From positions 15,780,501 to 15,844,500 of the forward strand of contig NC_056550.1 of assembly GCF_910596095.1 (NCBI RefSeq): a DNA stretch of 64,000 bases, read 5' to 3'. Below, piece after piece: positions 46,551-58,240 of this stretch. Position numbers and translations under genes: made by a program. Below the pieces are notes generated by a model, which searched no databases, had not been told where the DNA came from, and was given only the letters and a program-made list of their open reading frames with translations. This DNA comes from Thunnus maccoyii. Taxonomy: Eukaryota; Chordata; Actinopteri; Scombriformes; Scombridae. Every line of letters begins with the position of its first letter. Within the stretch, counting starts at the first letter, position 1.

Positions 46551-49500
46551 ATGTCTCCTTTGGAGGATTTTGTGTTCTTCCTCTTCTCCAGTCCTATCAC
46601 TCTGTTGGGGGCTGTTGCTGTCCTGCTCGTCTTCTGTCTTATCTCCAGTAGTTTCACCTCCCAGGAAATAGGGAATGAGCCTCCAGGACCGAGGCCTCTG
46701 CCCCTGTTTGGCAACCTGTTGCAGCTGGATCTCAAGAGACCCTACAAAACCCTGTGTGAGGTAAGTGTAGCACTCCTAATGTGAACAGAAGCCATTTTGT
46801 AATTTTGCAATCTGTTTGAATGTCCTTTCATTTATACATTTTTGCAATAATAAATGTTCTTACATTATCTCTGATATATGTTATTGCATTTTTTTTCTTC
46901 CAGCTTTCAAAACAATATGGATCTGTATTTACGGTTTACTTTGGAACCAAGAAAGTGGTGGTGTTGGCTGGATACAAGACAGTCAAACAGGCTCTGGTCA
47001 GCTATGCAGAAGAGTTTGGAGACCGAGACATTTCCCCCATTTTTTATGACATCAGTGGAGGTCATGGTATGACCCTCCTTTATTAAACCTTTAATATATG
47101 TTTGCATATTAGCACAAAAACAAATACACACACACACACACACAGATAGATTTTTCTTCTAACTTGCGTGTCATGTTTAATAGGAATTCTGTTTGCAAAT
47201 GGAGAATCCTGGAAAGAGATGAGACGTTTTGCTCTCTCCACCCTGAGAGACTTTGGGATGGGCAAAAGAGTTGCTGAGGATAAAATCTTAGAGGAATGCT
47301 GCCATCTGATTCAAATGTTTGACGAGCATAAAGGTACAGAATTAATATGTGTGCGTGATAATAACATGACACGGTGTCCTGATATATAAAAATAAAACAA
47401 TACGGGTTGGAGATGAAGAGCTCCTCATCATGAGGTAGAGTGGTACTTTGTCTACTGGGTCTCTTATTTTCCATAACAGCACACCTCTGAGTGCATTATT
47501 GTGCTCATGTCATGGTCACTTACACAGAGAAAGATATGCTTATTTTTTTTGAATAGTAGAAGACTGCAGTTTAAAACATCATCATGGTGTGTTACCATAT
47601 GTACTGACTATGTTTGAGTTGTCAGGTCAGTCAATCAGAAACCAAATCTTTTGGTATAACTCAATGAAACCTTTTTTGTGTTTTAAAATTTGAGTGTTTC
47701 TTGCTTTCTTTTTACAGGGAAACCATTTGATACAACACGTGCCTTGAATTATGCAACGTCCAATATTATCTCCTCTATCGTGTATGGAAGCAGATTTGAA
47801 TACAGTGACCCTCGATTCAAAAACTTGGTGAGACGAGCCAAAGAGATCATACGTATTACTGGTTCTACACCAGTCCAGGTAAACTTAATGTTCGATTTTT
47901 GACGCGATAGCATCCAAATGCTGAATATATACGAGTCTGTAATAAGATCATTCCATTGAATCCTTCATGAAATATGTGCTTTTAAACTCATGTGGCACAT
48001 AGACAACACACACAATAAATCTTACTGTTTGTGTTAAAATATCCAGAATGTATATTTCCATTTTATATGTTTGCATGAAATTTTGCATGCATGAAATGTA
48101 TCTGTTTGGATTTTTGTTTGGTTTGTACTTAAATGTTCTTAAATCATCTGTACTGTCTTTACTGTTATGTCACAGCTTTATTATTTATATTATATTATAT
48201 TATTTGCTCTCACCGCTGTATAAGAATCATGTCTATGTATGTCCTGCTCCATGTAAACATTATAATATGATCAGTGGTGGACAAAGTACTTAGATGTTTT
48301 ACTTACAAAATACTGTCGTCTAAAAATACTCAATTACAAGTAAAAGTCCTAAATTGAAAATGTTAACTAAGTAAAAGTACAGAAGTATTATCAGTAAAAT
48401 GTATTTAAAGTATCAATCTTGTTATGCAGACTGTTATATTATTATAGTATATTATATTGTATTTTTCTATCACTAATAAATACATGTTAGAACATTTTAA
48501 TGTTGTGGTTCACTGATGTGGAGCCAAGTATAGATACTTTGGATAGATTGATAATAATAGTACTGCATCATATTATATTCTAAGTGTACCTTTTTATCCA
48601 GAATGTATATTTCCATTTTCTATGTTTGCATGAAATTTTGCATGCATGAAATGTATCTGTTTGGATTTTTGTTTGGTTTATACTTAAATCTTCTTAAATC
48701 ATCTGTACTGTTTTAACTATTATGTCACAGCTTTACAACATGTTTCCCCGACTGCTCAGTTGGATAAAAAACCGGCAGCTGATATTAAAAAATGTTGAGA
48801 TGACTGTCAGAGATGTTAAAGATTTAATCAAACATCTGAAAGAGACACTGAACCCTCACATATGCAGGGGGCTGGTGGACTGTTTTCTGATTCGGAAGCA
48901 GAAAGAGGAGGTATGACAACAACTTTGGTGTTTTTCAGCTAACAAAAGGAACAACAATGCTTCACAGGTCTGTTTTATAATAATACATGGGATGGATGTT
49001 CTTTCTCTTAGGACTCACACATTATAGACACTCACTACCATGAGAAGAACTTGATATTTTCAGTGACAAACCTGTTTGCTGCTGGTACTGACACCACAGC
49101 AACTACACTGAGATGGGGTTTGCTGTTTATGGCCAAATATCCACAAATACAAGGTAAAGACAGAGACCAAGCGTGTGAATCTTTCCTCATAGGTGTGCAT
49201 TTATGTTTTCACAAGTTAATGGCTTGAAATACTTGACAAAGAGCAGGACAAAGGAAAATGTATGCTCATATACTCATAGAATACATGTAGGTTTTGGAGT
49301 GAATAGAAAAATGCAGGCAAAGAACATTCTTAGCATGTGTCTCCAGACAAGGTCCAGGATGAGTTGAGCAGGGTGATTGGAAACCGCCAGATCCGAGTAG
49401 ATGACCGAAAAAACCTGCCGTACACTGACGCCGTCATTCATGAGACACAGAGACTCGCCAGCATTGTCCCCACATCAATTCCTCACAAAACAAGCCGAGA

Positions 49501-50083
49501 CGTCACCTTCCAGGGTTACTTCATCAAAGAGGTCAGTTTTAGTACTTTCCAACATGAAATTGTCTTTGTTGGATATGCTCATCCACTTCCGAAAACTCAT
49601 AAAACAGTCCTTTGGCTCTGAGACGATCGATAGACCTGTTCTCTTCTTTTGCATACAGGGGACCGTTGTGTTTCCGCTGCTTACTTCTGTCCTGTATGAT
49701 GAGAGTGAATGGGAGAGTCCACACATGTTCAACCCTTCCCACTTCCTGGATAAGGAGGGTAAATTCATCAGGAGAGATGCCTTCATGGCCTTTTCTGCAG
49801 GTAAAACAACTTTGCAGAGTTTTTATTCTCAAAGAATTGCAGAGTCTTTATGCTCATACAGGAATGATCCAGCTTGACTCTTTGCTACTTTACAGGTCGC
49901 AGGGTGTGTCTCGGGGAGAGTCTGGCCAGGATGGAGCTCTTCCTCTTCTTCACCACCCTCCTCCAGCGCTTTCGTTTCACTCCTCCACCTGCAGTGACAG
50001 AGGATGACCTGGATCTGACTCCTGCTGTGGGCTTCGTCCTCAGTCCTTCACCTCATGAGCTGTGTGCTGTCAGTCGACAATGA
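46551..50083 (+). CDS. cyp2k: CYP2K-family cytochrome P450, copy F (intact, 9 exons, 506 aa)
   Basis: Exons 46551-46760, 46904-47066, 47184-47333, 47718-47878, 48731-48910, 49012-49153, 49347-49531, 49659-49800 and 49896-50083 give an uninterrupted 506 aa protein with [31 protein letters not shown] and [14 protein letters not shown]1 reads [10 protein letters not shown] and SRS5 VPTSIPHKT. Exon 4 begins [14 protein letters not shown] where A and B have TCPVNYAT. Intron 4 is enlarged to 852 bp by a duplicated intron end plus imported spacer and holds a decoy exon-5 acceptor at 48175 (see separate entry). The start of exon 9 carries five bases that otherwise occur only in copy G. Predicted ER monooxygenase, substrate unknown; correct splicing of intron 4 is the main uncertainty. 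Confidence 0.93.
48041..48735. repeat. Intron-4 duplication in copy F with spacer insert and decoy acceptor
   Basis: The last ~135 bases of intron 4 plus the first five bases of exon 5 occur twice as 140-bp direct repeats (48041-48180 and 48596-48735). Between them lie 415 bases (48181-48595) that match array spacer: TTTGCTCTCACCGCTGTATA, GTCCTGCTCCATGTAAACAT and the left part of the hAT MITE from 48272. Because the spacer flank came along, this is a copied segment, not a transposition. The first acceptor (TTATGTCACAG, ending 48175) reads into TAA at 48221. Confidence 0.92.
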
Positions 50084-50258
50084 GGCGGTTTCATCACTGC
50101 CTGTGGCAATGGCTTGATTATTGTTTTACTCACCTTCACACAGGCAGTAACTTCATTACTTGCATGTTCACTATCTTGATTTACATGCTGAGTAGCCCCA
50201 TCCTCAAGACTAGGATCAGTAAACAATGGCCACATACCATCAAGAGACAGATAATGAG
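50084..50258. repeat. 3' flank of copy F nearly identical to that of copy C
   Basis: 50084-50258 matches 34125-34300 with essentially one difference (AGACTAGG against AGACCAGG), including the C-specific GTTCACTATCTTGATTTACA. The match stops abruptly after CAGATAATGAG. This suggests a conversion or crossover tract shared by C and F. Confidence 0.8.
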
Positions 50259-50815
50259 TAGGGGCTTGTAGGCATCATGCTACAATTATTGTAGGTAAAA
50301 ATATCACGATGAACTGTATCATCATCATGATGAAGGTATTATCACGATAATCATTCAAGTTTTCTGAAATCCTACCATTAGTGCCAAAATATAGTTAAAG
50401 GACACTATGATTTGATTTGATTTTTTGAAAAGTGGTCTGTGTATTACAGAATTGTTTGAGCCATAAGACATAATATCAATCAAAAACAGTTTAAACTGTA
50501 AATAAAAGTAGGTTTTTAAACTGTAAACAAAAGTAGGTTGTTCAAAGTTTAAGATTGGAAATCACTTAAAATGCAGCTCAGTGTCTCTTACATCCTGTTC
50601 ACTCATTCGTATTTTGAAAATTCACATTTTTTTATGATGAAATTGATTGATTGATTTTTGGAGTGAAAGTACTCTGTAGTAAGTGTTATCTGCTGGGTGT
50701 CATCATTTGAAATTCCTTGGGTGTGATCTTGATGCAGGTAGTTTGCCAGTCTGGTAAAATGCAGCTCTCTCTCTCACTGAACTGTATGACTAAACACCTT
50801 TAAGCCAGCTGTGCT
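50259..50815. other. Unique sequence after copy F
   Basis: AT-rich, with ATCACGATGAACTGTATCAT and GGTATTATCACGATAATC phrases. No gene or recognisable element. Confidence 0.5.
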
Positions 50816-51345
50816 TTAGTGGGCATCTCTAATGCTGAGTAGCCTCAACCTCAAGACCAGGATCAGTGAAGGCCACATCCCTTCAAGAGTACTGGGAAAA
50901 ATTGATGGTGTCACACACAACTGGGGAGAGTGTCTGGTGTAAATGTTTTTATTTGTTAATTTTAATCTGTACACAATAGTCTAAACAGCTTGTTGGAATT
51001 TAGGTATATATGCACTCCTTTGGTGTGAGACTGCTACAGAATACATATATTTCTGCTTTTCTTCCTTTCAATCATTTTTACAATTTGTCACTGGTGTGGT
51101 ATATTGCAGAAATCATGTAATTTATTTACTGCAAATTTATTTGCACCTGCCTCCTCAAATGGCTGATACATCACAGACATTCAAAATTACAATAAAAGTG
51201 CATTTGTATTCCAATATCAACCTTTTTACTTGTGTCCCTGTTTTTTCTTTTTCTTAAAATCTGGACATATTGTCATCAGGGTTTTTGTTGGAGACATAAA
51301 GGAAATTATATTTAAACTTATTTTATTCTATGATTTTATCAGTTG
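50816..51345 (+). pseudogene. Diverged CYP2K 3'UTR ghost
   Basis: AATGCTGAGTAGCCTCAACC, CAAGACCAGGATCAGTGAAG, AACAGCTTGTTGGAATTTAG, AATAAA at 51191-51196 and GTTTTTGTTGGAGACATAAA follow the order of a CYP2K 3'UTR but with many more differences than among A-F. It may be the original 3'UTR of copy F displaced by the tract above, or the relic of an older copy. Confidence 0.7.
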
Positions 51346-52703
51346 GTTTATCAGGATTTTTGAACAACATCCTAATGTTTGTTCATCGTGTGTAGATTGA
51401 ATAAATCAGGTTTAGCCACATTAAACCTGCTCCTGATCATGTTTGACTGAAAGCATTAATTAGGAGAGCTGTAAAAAGAGTAGATTCAAGAGATAACAGC
51501 AGACGTGCTAACTTGTATTGTGGTGCAAATAATCCTCAGCTTGGTGTTAAGTGATTGCATCTCAGTTTATTTGAGTCTTATTAAAAAAAACATTCTGTTT
51601 GCATTTACAATCCATTCTGTTTGAGTTTTGTTCTTCAGGGCTGATGTACAAAAGCTGCTTAGCCAGTTTCTTTGGCATCTCTGTTCTCCTAAATGCACGC
51701 AAGGCACAGATTAAATTTCTTTTGTTATTGTTCTGCTGTTGAAAAGTTGTTGAAAAGGGGAGTGTTTGCTAAATCAAGGCTGGTATCTGGTAATGCTTCT
51801 ACTGGCACACAGGTACATGGCACAGATTCAGTTAACCTGGTACAAGCTGGAGTAAAATCTGAAGCTGCTTCTTCCTCTGAAAGGTGGATTTGCAAAGGAA
51901 AATCTGTGAGACTGTGTTTTTGCGTTCAATTTAAAATATTCTCAGAACAAACTATCTTTGCTCCTTTCAGTCTGAGATAAATCTTCAAATCAAGCTACAG
52001 TACAAACTAATTTTGACATCTACATAATAAGTACACACACTATCACTATGAAATATTTAATTGAATCTTTTTGCACCACTATATCCTTGAAATAATAAAC
52101 ATGAATTGAAAAAAATACTAAATTTAACAAGCTAAATAATCTCACCATGTAAAAATGACTTTAGATTCTTCTACAATTGTAAGCAATGTACAGAACAAAC
52201 ACAGGGATAGTCTAGTTGATCATTATCAATGAAATGTCAGAGGGAAAAAGTCAGGGAGTGCAAAGCAGTAGATTTCTCCATCCACACATGCACTGTATCC
52301 TCCATGGCTCAACAACCTTTTGAATGTCCTTATTTTTACTTCCTTCATCTTGGAATTTCACAGTATTTTTCTAGATCCAGTTTAAGTGCTGAACTCCTTA
52401 ATCCTGACTGACAATTTGATCAAGCAGACCTGTGATTGGATGGCAGAGCTGCTCCAACATGCCTACTCAAGAGGTGAGCTTGGAGTGATTGGTGAAACTT
52501 TTTCAAAAGAAGGTGGGGACTTTTCATCTACAGCCACTCCCAGACATGTGGTTTTCTGGAGTATTTTGAACACGACATAACAGGAGGCCCTGGTTGTGAC
52601 AACCTAGCAGTTTTCCCTTTGTGTAACACTGAAGACAGCTGTTCAGAGAGAAAGTTTGTGTGTCTGAAAGGAGTCAGGGTTAAGCTTTGGGGTCGTTAAG
52701 ATC
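51346..52703. other. 5' flank of copy G
   Basis: No gene, repeat family or strong motif recognised to about 52580. The stretch 52580-52703 (GAGAGAAAGTTTGTGTGTCT, TTAAGCTTTGGGGTCG) is probably leader. It shares no obvious block with the class 1 or 2 upstream regions. Confidence 0.5.
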
Positions 52704-55275
52704 ATGTTAGAGGATCTTTTCCACTCCCCCACTTCAGTTTCCCTGTTGGGGGTTATTATGGGCCTGCTGGTCCTCCACTTTTTTTACTCCAGGTTCAGCT
52801 TCCAAGAAAAAGGGACGGAACCTCCAGGACCCAAACCTCTTCCTCTGCTTGGTAACTTACTTCAGGTGGATCTCAAGAAACTCGACAGCAGTCTTTTTGA
52901 TGTGAGAAATGTGTTTTTTTTCTTAAACAGTAAGATTGTATCCAATGCTTTGATAGGAGACTGTTTTTGTAAATCAGTTGCTGATTTACAAAAAGTTGGA
53001 CATGCTCTTATCTATTCTCATTTTGATTATTGCAACACACTTTACTTGGGTGTCAGCCAGAGCTCCCTCCACTGTCTGCAATTGGTACAAAACGCTGTTG
53101 CTCAACTTATTACTGGAACAAAAAGGCATGATCACATTACCCCTGTGTTTGCCTCCCTACATTGGCACCCTGTTAAATTTCACATTAATTTAAAAATCTT
53201 ATCGCTCACTTTTAAACCGTTAAATGGCCTTGCAACTAAATACATCTCTGACTTACTGACCTGATACGTGCCCTCTCGGCCATTAAGATACGCAGATGGG
53301 GCCCTGCTGGTTACTCCCAGGTCACGGTTGGTGACCAAGGGTGACTGGGCGTTTGCTATAAAAGCTCTGACACTATGGAACTCTCTGCCTGCTGAACTCA
53401 GACACACTAATTCGCTGACTTCTTTTAAATCTCTTCTTAAAGCTGTTCTCTTTGTAAAAGCTTTTGGAAATGTTTAGTATATGCTTTTTTTATTTGATAC
53501 TAACATTGCTAAGAAAAGTGCTATATAAATTATGTTTATTATTATAATGTATTTTAGTAGTTATATTATGTGCAAATATGTTTTTAGTATAAGACAGTTA
53601 ATTCCTGTAAGTTACATTTCTTATCTATGACTGTGAGTCTCAATTTATATTGCTTTCATCTCTTTAGCTGTCCAAAAAGTATGGACCAGTGTTTACAGTC
53701 TACTTTGGTCTCAAGAAGGTGATAGTTCTAGCAGGATACAGGACAGTCAAACAGGCTCTGGTCAACCATGCTGAAGACTTTGGGGACAGAGAGGTCACTC
53801 CCATATTCTATGATTTCCACAAAGGACATGGTAAAGAAATTTTTTGATTTTGATCATTTGTTTTGTCCAGCTTGCTTTTTTTTGTTGTCTTTTTTGCCGA
53901 TGTCAAAACAGTCAACCACTTTTGTTTCCAGGCATACTGTTTTCCAACGGCAACACATGGAAAGAAATGAGGCGTTTTGCTCTCACTACACTGAGAGATT
54001 TTGGGATGGGCAAGAAGATTACTGAAGGGAAAATCATTGAGGAATGTCACTACCTGATTGAGGAATTTGAACAACATGACGGTAACAGTATATGCCCTAA
54101 AGCACTGTATGATTTATACAGCAGTCACAGGGATAGTCTACACTTTCTATCTAACTCTTGCTCATAACTCTTTTTCTCTCAGGTAAAGCCTTCAACAACA
54201 CCCAAACAATTAATTATGCAGCTTCAAATATCATATCAGCTATCATGTTTGGAAGGAGGTTTGAATACAAAGATCCAGTCTTCCAGGCCATGGTGGAAAG
54301 AGACCATGAGTCCATCCGTTTGACTGGATCAGCTTCCATCCTGGTACATTTAAGTGATTTCAGATTTAGTGACTTCTTCCCCAGATTACGAGGGAATTTT
54401 ACATTGCTATTCATATCAAAACTTAAAAAGATAAAATAACTCCTCCACTTAAACCCAAATAAACATTCAGTCACTGTTCATTATTCAGTGGAAACTTAAT
54501 TCTGGCTGTGGTTATGTAATATTTTTTTCTCTTTTATTATTATTTATACTGGCTTGTAAACAAATTTCACATTTTTGCATGTTGAGCTGACCTGCTGTGC
54601 ACCAACTAAAAGACTCTCCGGGTCACATTAGCAATCACCTAGTATTACTTAATGGGAGGCGTACCAACTGAACATTGCAATTAGTAGCCCTATCGAATTA
54701 TATTGTTCTCTCTGGGAAATGTCCTAGGATGTTATACATTTATTTGGAATTTACAAGTGCCAACAAACAATTTAAATTATATGACAACCAAGTGAAAAAT
54801 GAAACCAAATAAAAACATAATAAAAGTCAAAGAAACTGTATTGTGTTTCATTACAGATGTACAATGTGCTTCCTTGGCTGGGCCCTTGGCTGAAAAACTG
54901 GAAGGAACTGATGAAGAATGTGGAGGACAATAAAAGGGAAACAAACAGCATCATAGCAGATCTGAAGGAGACTCTGAACCCTGAGATGTGCAGATGTTTT
55001 GTTGATGTATTCCTTAACCGGCAGCAAAATCTGGAGGTGAGGTGTTCGACTCCAGTGACACTATTCTTCTGCTCATAATATCATTCAACCAATTAAAAAG
55101 TAAAATCCCTCTTTTCTGTATTATACCAGGTGTCTGAAATCAAGGATTCACACTACAATGATGAAAACCTGGTCTACAGTGTGATGAACCTGTTTGCTGC
55201 TGGAACAGAAACCACAGGAAATACACTTCAGTGGTGTCTAGTTTTTATGGCAAAGTACCCTCATATTCAAGGTGC

Positions 55276-55316
<41 letters not shown>

Positions 55317-56107
55317 AGGGGGTGGGGGGGTTAAAGTAGCATCACATATTCATTGGGCTGAATTTTTATTTCATGTGTGTCCAGACCAAGTCCAGGAGGA
55401 GCTGAGCAGGGTGGTTGGAAGCCGTCAAGTCCAGGTAGAGGACAGAAAGAACCTGCCCTACACCGACGCCGTCATCCACGAGTCACAAAGACTCGCCAAC
55501 ATTGTACCCATGGCGATTCCTCACAAAACCAGCCGAGACGTCACCTTTCAAGGCTACTTTGTCAAAGAGGTTAGCAACTCATAGCTGTTTCAGTAATACA
55601 AATGTATTTGATATTTTCATTTCTGTAAACTCTTCAAATAGTGCTTTGTTTCTGAGACTTTATATGATAGACCTGTTCTCTTCTTTTGCATACAGGGGAC
55701 GACTGTGTTTCCTCTGCTTACTTCTGTCCTGTATGATGAGAACGAATGGGAGAGCCCACACACTTTCAACCCTTCCCACTTTCTGGATAAGGAGGGTAAA
55801 TTTATAAGGAGAGATGCCTTCATGCCCTTTTCTGCAGGTAAAACAACTTTGTAAAGTTGTTGTTCTTTAGAGATTGCAGATATTTTATGCATGTCTGATG
55901 ATGATCTAATTCTTTGCAGGTCGCAGGGTGTGTCTCGGGGAGAGTCTGGCCAGGATGGAGCTCTTCCTCTTTTTCACTTCCCTCCTCCAGCGCTTTCGTT
56001 TCACTCCTCCACCTGGAGTTTCAGAAGATGAACTGGATCTGACACCAGTTGTGGGCTTCACCCTCTCCCCTTCACCCCATGAACTGTGTGCTGTCTGTCG
56101 ACAATGA
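52704..56107 (+). CDS. cyp2k: Divergent CYP2K-family cytochrome P450, copy G (intact, 9 exons, 502 aa)
   Basis: Exons 52704-52901, 53668-53830, 53932-54081, 54183-54343, 54857-55036, 55130-55271, 55385-55569, 55696-55837 and 55920-56107 give 502 aa; exon 1 is four codons shorter than in A-F ([16 protein letters not shown]...). Landmarks: [19 protein letters not shown], helix I FAAGTETT (Glu for Asp, an accepted variant), ExxR as [15 protein letters not shown]. Exons 2-6 differ clearly from the other copies ([28 protein letters not shown]), whereas exon 8 with its intron edges is almost the same as in C, pointing to gene conversion. Intron 1 holds a LINE tail; intron 6 has an unusual donor (GTGCGA) followed by (CA)n at 55280-55312. 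Probably the oldest lineage of the array. Confidence 0.94.
52930..53555 (+). mobile_element. L2/CR1-like LINE 3' fragment in intron 1 of copy G
   Basis: The translated stretch about 52965-53264 carries the C-terminal reverse-transcriptase end typical of fish L2-type LINEs: [64 protein letters not shown], interrupted by a stop. A further frame continues with [20 protein letters not shown] and SLPAEL at 53320-53400. The tail AAAGTGCTATATAAATTATG fits an L2-type 3' end. It is 5'-truncated and on the same strand as the gene. Confidence 0.85.
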
Positions 56108-56318
56108 AGTGGAGAGCTGGAAAATTATGGAGTGTTTTTATGACATGGCAGGAGAGGGAACTACCATGTGAAGAACAGATGGTGGTGTGTGAGAATGCTG
56201 TGTATATGACAAAAGGCACATTGATGGTATCAAGCAGGAGCAGGTCTACTGTATGTTAGAAACCACATAACAGGTCATTAAAGTGTCTGTGATCTCAATG
56301 GAAACTTGCCGTACTGAC

Positions 56319-56324
56319 AATAAA
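56319..56324 (+). terminator. Poly(A) signal AATAAA, copy G
   Basis: GACAATAAAAATGTG lies about 212 bases after the stop codon, closer than in the other copies and in an unrelated 3'UTR. Confidence 0.6.
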
Positions 56325-57984
56325 AATGTGTTTGATTGAAAACAGAGCAAAAATCATCCCTATGTTTTTGCTGTATTTAACTGGGAATGATGCTTGTTCT
56401 TGCATAGACCCATTTTGTGCATGTTGCCATGGCAAAAATGCTGGTGCCAATGGCATCAAAACTCTAATTCAGGTCAGTAGGCCATCCTTACATAGAACAG
56501 TAGCCTCCTCACTGCATATTCACCACCTTGATAGTACTACTCTCACTATTACTATTACTACTACTAATAATAATACGGCTTTTATTATGATGGTTTAAGA
56601 GCATTTAGAAAAACATTGAAGGAATCAGTCTACTCCTGTGTCTGACTCAGACAGAGCAGTAAAACTAGTTTCTGCCTGCTGCAGGAGGGGTGGGGGATGA
56701 CTGAGATACAAGGATATCAAATGCCTGGTGTTGCAGCAAGGTTAGACTGTCATATAGCAGAAACATACCATATTATAAGACCCAATGGATGTGACTACTA
56801 TATGATTTTTACATGCACTCTATCCCTCCATGGCACAATAACCTTAGTGCTTCAATGTTGTTGTTTCTTCTCACTCTCCTCTTGGAACTCCACACATTCA
56901 TTATTTTAAGCTGCATTCCATTTACCTTGGAAGTCAGAGCTGAGAATGATGTCACAACTGAATTGACCTTCTTTCAGTACAAGTCAGAAAACCAGTTCTA
57001 GCCAGGTTAGTCATTGTTAGCTTGCTTGTAGATGCCATTGGCAAAATCTGGAGGTGAGGTGTCCGACTCCAGTGACACTATTTGTCTGCTAATAATGCAA
57101 ATCAACCAACTATGTTGCGATGAGAAGAACATGACATGTGAATGTAGCAGGCTACCCAACGATCATAGAATGCCGAGAAGAGACAGAAAATTTGAAGACA
57201 ATAGTATTGAATAGTGTTAGTATTACAATAGTATTGTATTGAATACAAAGAAATCTGCAAAATGCAGCCAGAGGCAGCAAGGGAGGAGACGAGAGAGATA
57301 AAGATACATTTGCATTACCCATGAGCAATTAGATGGGATGCCCAATAGAACCTATACCTAGGCATGTTAAACAGTTTTAAAAATGTATCCTGTCATGAAA
57401 CTGTTATTTGAGTAACCCTGACAAACAAACAGAGAGGAGTGAAAGCAACTTCCTTGGTAGGGGTAAAAACATACATGACAAAGGCAAGAGGGCTAGTGCA
57501 CTTCTAGTGCTGTATGTCAGTGCCTTACTATCCCAAGGAACTGGAAAGGCATGACGAATCACTGAGCTACTGTCCAATCTTTCAAGGATGTTTATCACTG
57601 AACTGAAGGTGTTCCACTCTTACTATGCTCTCCCTATCAGCAATGTCCAAGCTATGCTTACATGCCTTAAAGAAAATGATGTGGATACAGTCTTCCCAAA
57701 CCTGACAAAACTCCTCAAAATAAATGCCATATTTCCAGTGACAACTGCATTAGTTGAAGCTGACCAAGACCCAGCTTAGAAACAGATGTGGAAAAGGAAG
57801 GCCCTCCGATCTCCTGCTGTTGTCCAATAAGAAGGACATCCCAAATGACTATAATGAGGTCATTAACATTTACAAACTCGATGCCAAAAGAATGCTCCTT
57901 TTATTTCACTGATCTTGCGTCCCTAACATGGCTGCTCAACACAGTTCATTCACACACACAATAGTTAATAGTTTAATGTTTTTA
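56325..57984. other. G-H intergenic region
   Basis: No intact gene. The only recognised piece is the copy-G scrap at 57041-57113. Short open frames here (for example 56326-56598 and 57404-57598) show no family signature. Confidence 0.5.
57041..57113 (+). pseudogene. Fragment of copy G: end of exon 5 plus start of intron 5
   Basis: GCAAAATCTGGAGGTGAGGT, then CCGACTCCAGTGACACTATT and a degraded ...ATCAACCAACTA match 55024-55095 of copy G across the exon 5 donor with few changes. Neither flank matches G, so it is a short isolated remnant of a second G-type gene or a copied scrap. Confidence 0.8.
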
Positions 57985-58240
57985 ATTTCAATTCAATTCA
58001 ATTCAATGTTATTTATATAGCGTCAAATCACAACAAAAGTCATCTCAGGACACTTTTCACAGCAGGTCTAGATCATACTCTTTAATTTACAGAGAGAGAG
58101 AGTCAACAATTACCCCATGAGCAAGCACTTGGTGACAGTGGTAAGGAAAAAGTCCCCTTTAACGGGAAGAAACCTCAAGCAGAACCTGGCTCACGGTAGG
58201 CAGCCATCTGCTTTGACCAGTTGAGTTGGGTTTAGATCTG
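57985..58240. mobile_element. Common teleost dispersed repeat
   Basis: TTATTTATATAGCGTCAAAT, CACTTTTCACAGCAGGTCTA, CCCATGAGCAAGCACTTGG, GGGAAGAAACCTCAAGCAGA and CATCTGCTTTGACCAG are phrases I recognise from a very abundant noncoding teleost repeat. The family name is left open. It has a short (ATTCA)n start. Confidence 0.7.

Noticed and set aside
48176-48223. First exon-5-like start in copy F as a real alternative exon
   Set aside because: It keeps only five exon bases before spacer DNA and stops after 15 codons. Reported as a decoy acceptor rather than a coding exon.
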